Origin: Alphaproteobacteria bacterium
GTDB lineage: Bacteria; Pseudomonadota; Alphaproteobacteria; SHVP01
Reading direction: 5' to 3'
Length of the DNA stretch: 56,435 bases
NCBI GenBank assembly: GCA_016869765.1
Contig: VGES01000023.1
Location: 1 to 56,435 of the forward strand
Notes under the pieces: generated by a model
Seen by the model: only the letters and a program-made list of their open reading frames with translations
The model's database searches: none
Told to the model about the DNA's origin: nothing
Shown here: one piece after another, positions 24,141-31,966 of the stretch
Layout: the number at the start of each line of letters is the position of its first letter
How positions within the stretch are numbered: the stretch's first letter is position 1
Position numbers and translations under genes: made by a program

Positions 24141-25817
24141 ATGTCCGACATCCGTCGTCACTTCGTCACGGTCGGGAAGCGCCGCGTCCATTACCGGCGC
24201 GCTGGTTCGGGGCCTGCAGTGGTCCTGCTCCATGCCTCGCCGTGCTCGAGCGCGGTCTTCACCATGCAGATCCGCGCCTTCGCCAAGCACTTCACGGCGC
24301 TCGGCTTCGATAGTCCCGGCTACGGCCTCTCCGATCCACTACCGCTCGAGAAACCCGAGATCGAGGATTTCGCCGATGCGCTCGACGAGACGCTCGAGGC
24401 CCTCGGGATCCGGCACTGCGCGGTCTACGGCCGCCACACCGGCGCCTCGATCGCCGTCGAGTTCGGCCGGCGCCACCCCGAACGCACCTCGTTCGTCCTA
24501 TTGGACAGCTACCCCGCGTTCTCGCCGACCGAGGGGCAGGACTACCTCGCCCGCTACTTGAAGCCTTTCGTGCCCGAGTGGGATGCCGGCCACTTGATGT
24601 GGTTGTGGTTCCGCTATCGCGACCAGCATGTCTTCTGGCCGTTCCACCAGCACACGATCGCCAACCGCGCCACCCAGGACGTCCCCGGTCTCGACTTCCT
24701 GCATCGTGGCTGTGTCGAGATCATGCAAGCGGGCGATGGTTACCGCGTTGGCTACGCCGCGGCCTTCCGACACGACGGGCTGAAGGCGGTCGATTCCCTC
24801 AAGGTTCCCGCGTGCTTCACGTCGCGCAAGAGCGACACCCTTTACCCGATGCTCGACAAGTTGCCCAAGGGGACCTGGATCGAGCGCGTTCCCTCCGACA
24901 AGCGCGAGGCAACCGTCCGTGAGGTCGAGTTGTTGCGAACGACCCCCGCGCGGGGCGAGCCGCCCCTGGCGCCGAAACCAACCTCGATCACCGGACGCCT
25001 CGATGACGGTTACGTCACGCTCTCCGGTCGCCAACTGCGCATCCGATCCGCCGGGGATGTGGGAGGATCGCGCAAGCCCCTCGTCGTATTGCATGCGGTC
25101 CCTGGCTCCAGCGCACTGCTCACGGAGCTTCTGCAGGAAGTCGGCGCGCAATGGCCCGTCCTGGCGATCGACCTCCCGGGCCACGGCGACTCTGACATGC
25201 TTGGGGAACACGCGATCGAATCGTACGCCGGTACCGTGTCGGCGGTCCTGTCCGATCTCGGGTTGAAGCGCTACCACCTCTATGGTCGGGGCACCGGGGC
25301 CACCGTTGCCGTGGCGCTCGCCCTTGCCGACGAGGCTTGCGCCCAAAGCCTGATTCTTCACGAGCCCATGACCTTGCATGAGCGCGAGGACGAAGAATTG
25401 GCGACGGTGTACGCCTTCGACGCCTCCCCCCGCTGGGATGGAAGCCATTTGACGGCCGTTTGGCATCATCTCCGCGACCAGCAACTTTGGTGGCCCTGGT
25501 TCCGGCGCATCGAATCGGCGGCCCGAACCAACCCGCCGATGGTCCAGCCCCCTTGGCTCCAGCGCCAAGTTACGGAGGTGATGAAGCATCCGCGGTCGTA
25601 TGAACCCGCGTGGCGAGCCGCTTTTCGGTATGGCATGCGGCGGCGGTTGACCGAGCTACACCTCCCCGTCATGCTCGCGTCAGCCGGAACCGACCTGTTC
25701 CACCATTGCCGTTCGATGGCTGCCAACGTCCTCCCCAAGGCGACGATTTGCGATCTCCCCGACGCCCCGGCTACGGGCGCCGCTGAGTTCGTCAAATTCC
25801 TTCGGAAGCAGCCTTAG
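24141..25817 (+). CDS. Double alpha/beta-hydrolase-fold protein lacking nucleophile serines (second)
   Basis: The 558 residues again form two alpha/beta-fold units (about 8-265 and 285-556). The nucleophile elbows read GRHTG at 97-101 and GRGTG at 382-386, so His or Gly replaces Ser. No C-terminal catalytic His is evident in either half. Both units share WD(A/G)(G/S)HLxxxW and RDQxx(F/W)WP(F/W) in the cap region (147-168 and 432-453), showing an internal duplication. It opens MSDIRRHFVTVGKRRVHYRR, a normal hydrolase beta-hairpin start. GGAG precedes the ATG but may be masked by the leader hairpin. It is distantly related to the protein at 16366. Confidence 0.85.
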   Translation: MSDIRRHFVTVGKRRVHYRRAGSGPAVVLLHASPCSSAVFTMQIRAFAKHFTALGFDSPGYGLSDPLPLEKPEIEDFADALDETLEALGIRHCAVYGRHTGASIAVEFGRRHPERTSFVLLDSYPAFSPTEGQDYLARYLKPFVPEWDAGHLMWLWFRYRDQHVFWPFHQHTIANRATQDVPGLDFLHRGCVEIMQAGDGYRVGYAAAFRHDGLKAVDSLKVPACFTSRKSDTLYPMLDKLPKGTWIERVPSDKREATVREVELLRTTPARGEPPLAPKPTSITGRLDDGYVTLSGRQLRIRSAGDVGGSRKPLVVLHAVPGSSALLTELLQEVGAQWPVLAIDLPGHGDSDMLGEHAIESYAGTVSAVLSDLGLKRYHLYGRGTGATVAVALALADEACAQSLILHEPMTLHEREDEELATVYAFDASPRWDGSHLTAVWHHLRDQQLWWPWFRRIESAARTNPPMVQPPWLQRQVTEVMKHPRSYEPAWRAAFRYGMRRRLTELHLPVMLASAGTDLFHHCRSMAANVLPKATICDLPDAPATGAAEFVKFLRKQP

Positions 25818-25826
25818 ACCTCGGAC

Positions 25827-27401
25827 ATGTCCGGCGGCGGTGTGCGACAGGAACCTCTGCCGGACGGTCGTCGCGCTGAGCCCGCGCCCGACCTGCGAGC
25901 GATTCACTACACCTTTCGGGACGAGGCCCTGGAAGCCGCCTTCCAGGCCGCAACCTGGCCGGCCTATCGACGCCGCGTTCGCCGGGTCGTCTTACTGGCG
26001 TCTGCACTGATCCTGCTCGGACTTCTCGCCCATGTTTCGGGACTGCAGCGCTTTGGGGACACGCCAAGCGGCTTGGCGCTTCGTGCCGTCGCTTTGGTGG
26101 CCTTGGCCGTGATCTTCTTGGAATGCCGAAGGCCAACGAGATCGGGCGCGTTGGACGTGGGCATCCTGGCCGCCACGCTGGCGGCCGTGGCTGCCTGGTT
26201 GCTGCCGGCCTTGTTGACCGACGGCGAGGCGCAATCCCCGGCGGTGCTGATCGCGGTCCTCGCCCTACTGCTGCTCGTACCCCAGCGTTATCCCCTGGCA
26301 TTGACGGCGACCCTGGCGTTCTTGGCTGCCGTCGGGATTCAAGCGGTGGCCGACCCGTCGGGAACGAAAATCGAGTTCTCGCTTGTTCTCGCAGCCGCCG
26401 GGGCATTTGCGATCTTCAATTCGCGCGAGGTCAAGATCGCATCGCGGCGACGATTCCTGGCGCAGCACCAAGTGCAGGCCCTGACCCAAGAGCGCGATCG
26501 CGCAACGACGAACCTGACGGCCGCTCTGGCCAACATGGATCAGGCCCTGCTGGTCATCGATCAGGATCAGCGCGTCGTCACATGGAGTCCGCGGTTCCTC
26601 GAGGTGTTCGCACTCGACCCGTCGTTCATGGAAGTCGGCAAGCCGTTTTCATCCATCACGGCGCGGTTGTCGGAAGCCGGCCTTCTCGGCCGACGCGGCC
26701 TGGATGAAAGTCTACACGACAGGATTACGACGCCGCGGGCCGGTGATCGCCTCGAACTCCCCCTGACCGATGGACGCTTCATCGACGTCCGTCGTAACGC
26801 TCGACCCGGCGGCGGCCTCGTAATCACTTACACGGACATTACGGACCGAAAACGCTCCGAACTGCTGTTTCGCCGTCAGGCCGAGCTTGATGGCCTGACC
26901 GGCGTGATCAATCGTGCGGCGTTCTTGGCGCGCCTCGAAAGCCTTCTTTCCGACCCGTCGAACGCGGGGATTGCCGTGTTGCTGCTCGATCTCGATCACT
27001 TCAAGGTGGTCAATGATCAGCATGGGCATGCCTCGGGCGACGTCGTCCTGAAGGCCGTGACCGAGCGACTACGACGGGCCCTGCGCGAAAACGACCTCAT
27101 TGGGCGGCTCGGTGGGGACGAATTTGTCGCAGCGCTTCCCGATATTGCGACACGCCACGATGTGCTCATCCCCGTGCAGCGAATCCTGGTCGAGGTCGCT
27201 CGCCCAATTTCCGTCGACGGCCTCGAGGTGACCGTTGGCGTCAGCATCGGCATCGCTCTATGCCCGGCCGACGGTACCCAGGGTCGAGAACTCCTCGAAC
27301 GCGCCGACGCCGCCATGTACGCCGCCAAGTCGGACGCCCGCGGCTATGCCTTCGCCAGTCGTGAAGCGCTTGACGAACCGGACGCGAGGGGAAAAGGATA
27401 G
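25827..27401 (+). CDS. Membrane diguanylate cyclase with PAS domain (GGDEF)
   Basis: The 524 residues have about six transmembrane helices (50-195), a PAS_7-type sensor (ALANMDQALLVIDQDQR), and a GGDEF domain with the active-site motif intact (GRLGGDEF). An RxxD inhibitory I-site (REND) lies five residues upstream, so product inhibition by c-di-GMP is expected. It lacks an EAL domain. It would turn a membrane or small-molecule signal into c-di-GMP. It begins ten bases after the preceding gene and ends six bases before the next ATG, so it seems part of the metabolic operon; no clear ribosome-binding site precedes its ATG. Confidence 0.92.
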   Translation: MSGGGVRQEPLPDGRRAEPAPDLRAIHYTFRDEALEAAFQAATWPAYRRRVRRVVLLASALILLGLLAHVSGLQRFGDTPSGLALRAVALVALAVIFLECRRPTRSGALDVGILAATLAAVAAWLLPALLTDGEAQSPAVLIAVLALLLLVPQRYPLALTATLAFLAAVGIQAVADPSGTKIEFSLVLAAAGAFAIFNSREVKIASRRRFLAQHQVQALTQERDRATTNLTAALANMDQALLVIDQDQRVVTWSPRFLEVFALDPSFMEVGKPFSSITARLSEAGLLGRRGLDESLHDRITTPRAGDRLELPLTDGRFIDVRRNARPGGGLVITYTDITDRKRSELLFRRQAELDGLTGVINRAAFLARLESLLSDPSNAGIAVLLLDLDHFKVVNDQHGHASGDVVLKAVTERLRRALRENDLIGRLGGDEFVAALPDIATRHDVLIPVQRILVEVARPISVDGLEVTVGVSIGIALCPADGTQGRELLERADAAMYAAKSDARGYAFASREALDEPDARGKG

Positions 27402-27406
27402 TCGTC

Positions 27407-28555
27407 ATGCAACACCAGTTTCCGCACGCCATGCTCCCCGTCGCCCTCCACGACGAGCGCGCCCGCCAGGACTTTGTCCGGAGCTACAAGGTCGACGTAC
27501 TGACGCGGCTCGGTCCCGGCAATCGTGAGGTGTTCGACCGTCGGGCCAAACCCTCGTACCAACGGAAGACGGGCCAGCCCCCGCGGAGCCGGCGCGAGAT
27601 TGCGACGGCCATGCAAGGCGATGCCTTTTGGCAAATGTGGTCGTCGCTCAACCGCTCCGGACAGGAGATGATGTGGGAAGCTTTGACCGAGCCCGCCTTT
27701 CGCGAGCGTCCGCGCTTGGTCGCCCAAGCCCAGCGCCTCCGCCGGAAACGCAAGAGTTTCGGGTCGCTGCAAATTTCTGGTGATCCCGTGCCTCGCTACA
27801 TCGCGGCCGTCGACATCCACAACCAGCCCGGTGGATACGGCTTGGTTCTCGGCCAGGACGACGTCTACGCCGGCGCGCTCTACGACCTCTCGGCCTATCA
27901 CTACTCGGTCGGTGGATTGGGTCCGTTGGGATCTGATCCAGGCGACTCGACGGTCGCGTTCCTGCGCGAGCACCATCGCCGGTTCGCACCGCGACGGATC
28001 CTCGATCTCGGGGCCTCGATCGGCGCCTCGACCCTGCCGTTCGCCGATGCCTTTCCCAAGGCCCGGATCGATGCGATCGACGTCAGCGAGGGCATGATGC
28101 GATATGCCGATGCGCGGGCAAAAAGCCTTGGGAAGACTATCCATTTTTCACAGCAGAACGCCGAGCGGACGAACCTTTCGTCGGGCTCGTTCGATCTCAT
28201 CGTCTCGCATCTGTTCTTCCACGAGACCTCGGCCGCGGCCGTGCGAAATGTCATGAAAGAGTGTCACCGCTTGCTCGCGCCGGGCGGGCTCATGATTCAT
28301 TCGGACGTGCCCGAGTCGAACCAGTTCCATCCCGACCCCTATGATCAGTGGTGGCGCGACTGGACGACCCACTTCAACGCCGAACCGTTTCGCTCGACCC
28401 TTCGCGACACCAGTCTGTCGAAGGTCGCCGTCGCGGCGGGCTTCGCCCCCCGGAATGTGCGCGAGCTGAAGATCCCGAGCGCGGCGGCCGTCGGCGTCTA
28501 CAAGAAGACACACGGCTACGGGGCCGAGTGGCACTTGGTCGTCGCCACGAAATAG
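27407..28555 (+). CDS. SAM-dependent methyltransferase with a long conserved N-terminal region (copy 2)
   Basis: This 382-residue paralogue of the protein at 22925 starts after AAAAGGA. The N-terminal region has QMWSSLNRSGQEMM, PRYIAAVDIHNQPGGYGLV and DDVYAGALYD. The Rossmann domain has ILDLGASIGAST, DAIDVSEGM, QQNAERTN and CHRLLAPGG. The C-terminal HGYGAEWHLVVATK corresponds to GGAGYILIGEK in copy 1. It lies within one operon-like run with the diguanylate cyclase and an MDR reductase. Two diverged copies in one cluster suggest successive or alternative methylation of related substrates (inference). Confidence 0.85.
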   Translation: MQHQFPHAMLPVALHDERARQDFVRSYKVDVLTRLGPGNREVFDRRAKPSYQRKTGQPPRSRREIATAMQGDAFWQMWSSLNRSGQEMMWEALTEPAFRERPRLVAQAQRLRRKRKSFGSLQISGDPVPRYIAAVDIHNQPGGYGLVLGQDDVYAGALYDLSAYHYSVGGLGPLGSDPGDSTVAFLREHHRRFAPRRILDLGASIGASTLPFADAFPKARIDAIDVSEGMMRYADARAKSLGKTIHFSQQNAERTNLSSGSFDLIVSHLFFHETSAAAVRNVMKECHRLLAPGGLMIHSDVPESNQFHPDPYDQWWRDWTTHFNAEPFRSTLRDTSLSKVAVAAGFAPRNVRELKIPSAAAVGVYKKTHGYGAEWHLVVATK

Positions 28556-28603
28556 CAGCGTCACAGAGAACGTCGCTAGGACGACAGGAAGGTCGGTAAG
28601 GCC

Positions 28604-29692
28604 ATGACCAAGGCCATTTCCGAGATCATGGTGACCGAGGCCGATCTCAAGGTCGCCGATGTCCATCGCCGATGGCTGCTGGCCCGCCACCCGCTTGGCC
28701 CGGTCAAGGTCGAGGACTTTGTCTACGTCGAAGACACCGTTCCGCTGCCGCCACCCGGCAAGTTCCTGGTCCGGGTGCTTTGGCTTTCGATCGACCCGAA
28801 ACAGCGTCTGTTGATGAACAACATGCCACGCAACGTCGAACAGGTGCCGCTGTTCGGCACCATGTTCGGCATGGCGGTCGGCGAGGTCGTGTTGTCGAAG
28901 AACGACGCGTTCGAGGTGGGGGATATCGTCGTCGACCTCTTCGGTTGGCAGAGCCATGCCATTGCCGATGGCCGCGGGCACTACGTCAACAATCCCTACG
29001 GCACGCGCCGAATCGATCCCAGCCTCGGCCCGATCTCGACCGCGTTGGGCGTCTTGGGCACCGGCGGCCTCACCGCCTACTTTTCGGTGCTGCGCGAATT
29101 GAAACCGCAGGCTGGCGAGACGATCGTCGTTTCGAGTGCTGCCGGCAACGTCGGCCTGATCGCCGGGCAGATTGCCAAGATCCATGGCGCGCGTGTGATC
29201 GGCCTCACCAGCACCGATGCCAAGTGCCACACCATCGTACGGGACTTCGGCTACGACGACGCGATCAACTATCGCACGACCAACGACCTCAGCGCCGCGA
29301 TCCGGCGCATCGCCCCCAAGGGCGTCGACATGTACTACGACAACGTCGGGGGCTCGATAGCGGCGGCGGTGTCGCGGACGCTCAACTCGGGAGCCCGTGT
29401 CACGCTCGTCGGCGTCACCGAGCATTACGGCGAGGTCACCGGGGCAGGAAAAGCCTGGACCTGGCCGCAGCGCGACACAATGTCTTACTTCATCGTGCAC
29501 GACTATCACCGGGAGTTCGACTCCGGTATCCGCCAGCTTGCGGCTTGGATCAAGGAAGAAAAGTTGCGCTACCGCGAGGACATCGTCGAAGGCCTCGAAA
29601 ACGCACCCACCGCGCTGGTCGACCTGTTCGGTGGCGGCAACTTGGGAAAGCGTGTCGTGCGCGTCGCCGCGAACCCGCCAGGCATCGCCTGA
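28604..29692 (+). CDS. MDR-superfamily NADP-dependent oxidoreductase (second copy)
   Basis: This is a 362-residue, zinc-free medium-chain reductase of the CurA/prostaglandin-reductase group. It has LSIDPKQRLLM in the catalytic domain, SSAAGNVGLIAGQIAK as the dinucleotide-binding loop, GLTSTDAKCH and MYYDNVGGS. It is a paralogue of 14864-15922, differing mainly in a longer N-terminus (ITVTEADLKVADVHRRW-like leader). It is likely to reduce alpha,beta-unsaturated carbonyls. It is the last gene of the rightward run and converges with an old-yellow-type reductase four bases away, with no terminator hairpin seen between them. Confidence 0.9.
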   Translation: MTKAISEIMVTEADLKVADVHRRWLLARHPLGPVKVEDFVYVEDTVPLPPPGKFLVRVLWLSIDPKQRLLMNNMPRNVEQVPLFGTMFGMAVGEVVLSKNDAFEVGDIVVDLFGWQSHAIADGRGHYVNNPYGTRRIDPSLGPISTALGVLGTGGLTAYFSVLRELKPQAGETIVVSSAAGNVGLIAGQIAKIHGARVIGLTSTDAKCHTIVRDFGYDDAINYRTTNDLSAAIRRIAPKGVDMYYDNVGGSIAAAVSRTLNSGARVTLVGVTEHYGEVTGAGKAWTWPQRDTMSYFIVHDYHREFDSGIRQLAAWIKEEKLRYREDIVEGLENAPTALVDLFGGGNLGKRVVRVAANPPGIA

Positions 29693-29696
29693 TCGA

Positions 29697-31664
29697 TCAG
29701 AGCGCGGCCACCAGTTCCAAAGCCTCGGTCGTCGCCGCCCAGAGACCGCGGGGGGCCACGCAGTCGCCAATTCCTCGCACGCCCTCCGGAATTGGACGCG
29801 AGACAGTTCCGGTGCTGAGCACGATGGCATCGAACGGGCCGAGACGTCGACCGTCGGTGAATTCGACCGATCGTCCATCGACCCGCGACACGAGCGAGCC
29901 GGCCAGTACGGCGACGCCACGAGACTTCAGGCGTTCCCCCGCCTCACCTGCTTCGCGCGTCCACTGAAGCTCTGCCTCCCCGAGTTGCCGCTCGGCGCAC
30001 GCGACGGTCAACGACGTCACGTTGCTCTGCGCCGCGATGGCCTCAACCAACGATACGGCTGGCCACCCTCCCTCCTCGTCGATGACCAAGACCCGGCCGC
30101 CGACCTTGGCCTCCCCCGCCATGACCGTCCGGCCGTGGGCCAAACCCTCGGCCCCGGGAATTCCGTCGAACAATTGCGGCCGTAGGCGCCAGACCGCGGT
30201 CCACGCTGGCGTTGCCCCGGTCGCCCAGACGATCGTTCCGGCATCGAGCGATCGGGGATCATGCACGGCCGAAGACAAACGGACCTCGACCCCCAAACGC
30301 GTCAACTCCTGCTGCCACCAGGCAATCGGTGCCAGCATCTCGCCCCGAAATGGTGCGTTTGCCGCCAAGCGCAGTTGCCCGCCCAGGGCCGGCCCAGCCT
30401 CGTGGAGCGTCACCCGAAACCCGCGCATCGCCGCCAACCGAGCCGCTTCCAACCCGGCCGGACCACCACCCACGACGGCCAGAGCCGTTCGAGTTTTGAT
30501 CCGTGACAACCTCGGGAACTCGATCTCGCGTCCTGACCTCGGATCGAGCACGCAGCCAGATCTCAGGCCACGATTCAAGAAGCCAGCGCAAGCCTGATTG
30601 CACGACATGCATGGACGGACCTCGTCGTCGCGTCCCTCGGCATACTTGGCGGCCCAGGCGGCATCGGCAACCCAGGTCCGGGCCATCGCCACGACGTCAG
30701 CCAACCCTTCCGCGATGATCCCATCGGCCTCGGCCGCCGTGCGAATCCGGCCCGCGACGATTACGGGGACGCCACTCACCTCGCGAAACCGCCGACTGAC
30801 CTGCGTCAACTCCATCCGCGGCCGGGCCATCGAGGGCATGGTATAGCCAGACGCCCGGTAGGTGCCCGCCGACAGACTCACATAGTCGACCAAGCCCGCC
30901 TTCGCCAACGCCGCCATGGCGGCCACCGAATCGTCGACCCCATAGTCGTTGTCCGCCCCGGGCGTGTAGTGCGCGACGGCCGTCCGAACACCAACAGCGA
31001 TCCCCGGACCGGCCGCCTCGCGGACGACCGCCAGAATTTCCGCGACGATCCGCAGACGATTCTCGGGCGATCCGCCGTAGGCATCGGTGCGCCGATTGAT
31101 CAACGGCGACAGAAACGACCCGAGCAGATAGTCACTTGCGGTCTGAACTTCCAGGACGTCCACCCCCGCCTGGCGGCAGCGGCGTGCGACATCGCGGTAA
31201 CACCCGATCAGTTCCCGGATATCCGCCAACGATAGCGCGCGCGGCACCTCGCCCCGAGAATTGGGAACCGCCGATGGAGCGACGGTCACCCCGCCTGCCA
31301 GCGGCGACACGTTGTATCCCGCATGCCAGAGCGTGATCCCGAATTTCGCATCCGCACGATGAATGGCCTCGGCCGATCGCGCCAACGAAGGAATCAGGTC
31401 ATCGCTGCTCACGCGAATCTGCAGACCCGCGAAGCGCTGGCTGCTCTCGTGAACCGGCAGAGACGACGCGCTGACCAGCGACGCGCCGCCCTTCGCGCGG
31501 GCGACCATATAAGCGCGGTGGCGAGCGCTGATCGTCCCCGTGTGATCGCCCAAGCGCATGCCGTGAGCGGCCATCGTGGCTCGATGCTTGAGAGTCACCG
31601 GACCCAACGTTACCGGCGCGAACAGATTCGGGTAGCGACCGTATCCAGGCGGTGCGGCGGCCAT
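29697..31664 (-). CDS. Old-yellow-enzyme/FeS/FAD oxidoreductase (2,4-dienoyl-CoA reductase/TMADH family), copy 1
   Basis: I start at ATG 31664; GTG 31667, directly after the preceding stop, is possible. The 655 residues comprise an FMN-binding TIM barrel (1-350), a 4Fe-4S Cys cluster (CMSCNQACAGF and a later C at SGCVLDP, C-x2-C-x3-C-x11-C) and an FAD/NAD(P) half (VVGGGPAGLEAARLAAMRG). Family members pass NAD(P)H electrons to reduce enoyl-CoA or enones, or oxidise methylamines. It is nearly collinear with the protein at 31967. The pair are transcribed divergently, separated by a small membrane ORF and a 116-base gap. Confidence 0.92.
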   Translation of the reverse strand: MAAAPPGYGRYPNLFAPVTLGPVTLKHRATMAAHGMRLGDHTGTISARHRAYMVARAKGGASLVSASSLPVHESSQRFAGLQIRVSSDDLIPSLARSAEAIHRADAKFGITLWHAGYNVSPLAGGVTVAPSAVPNSRGEVPRALSLADIRELIGCYRDVARRCRQAGVDVLEVQTASDYLLGSFLSPLINRRTDAYGGSPENRLRIVAEILAVVREAAGPGIAVGVRTAVAHYTPGADNDYGVDDSVAAMAALAKAGLVDYVSLSAGTYRASGYTMPSMARPRMELTQVSRRFREVSGVPVIVAGRIRTAAEADGIIAEGLADVVAMARTWVADAAWAAKYAEGRDDEVRPCMSCNQACAGFLNRGLRSGCVLDPRSGREIEFPRLSRIKTRTALAVVGGGPAGLEAARLAAMRGFRVTLHEAGPALGGQLRLAANAPFRGEMLAPIAWWQQELTRLGVEVRLSSAVHDPRSLDAGTIVWATGATPAWTAVWRLRPQLFDGIPGAEGLAHGRTVMAGEAKVGGRVLVIDEEGGWPAVSLVEAIAAQSNVTSLTVACAERQLGEAELQWTREAGEAGERLKSRGVAVLAGSLVSRVDGRSVEFTDGRRLGPFDAIVLSTGTVSRPIPEGVRGIGDCVAPRGLWAATTEALELVAAL

Positions 31665-31667
31665 CAC

Positions 31668-31850
31668 TCAGCCGACGATCAGGCCGGCCAGGAACCCGAG
31701 CGATCCGGCAACGAAGAAGATTGCCGCGAAGATCGCAACGAAAGAGACCGCGAACTGGACGGCGCCGACCGCGACCGCCCAAGCGCGATCGTCGACGGCG
31801 AGCAGCAGGCTCGTCAAAACGACAACGATGGCGGCAAGCAGATCGATCAT
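31668..31850 (-). CDS. 60-residue two-helix membrane protein
   Basis: I start at ATG 31850 (MIDLLAAIVVVLTSLLLAVD). The protein has two hydrophobic helices (about 5-18 and 28-58) with a short charged link, and ends FLAGLIVG. The stop is next to the start of the old-yellow-type reductase (TGA followed at once by GTG ATG), so the two are co-transcribed. No ribosome-binding site of note and no family recognised; the coupling and composition support a real gene. Confidence 0.6.
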   Translation of the reverse strand: MIDLLAAIVVVLTSLLLAVDDRAWAVAVGAVQFAVSFVAIFAAIFFVAGSLGFLAGLIVG

Positions 31851-31966
31851 GGTCGGCCCCGGAGGCGACATCCTAGCCCGAGGCCCGCCCAAGGCCCAAG
31901 CGGGCCAGCACATTGGCAGGGAGGGCGCCACCCGATAGGCTTGCCCCCTCGAGGGGAGATCCAGCC

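Noticed and set aside
28148-29920. 590-residue open frame on the minus strand
   Set aside because: It is antisense to methyltransferase 2 and the MDR reductase, both with clear motifs; its translation is Asp/Arg/His-rich without any domain. It is a codon-bias shadow in high-G+C DNA.
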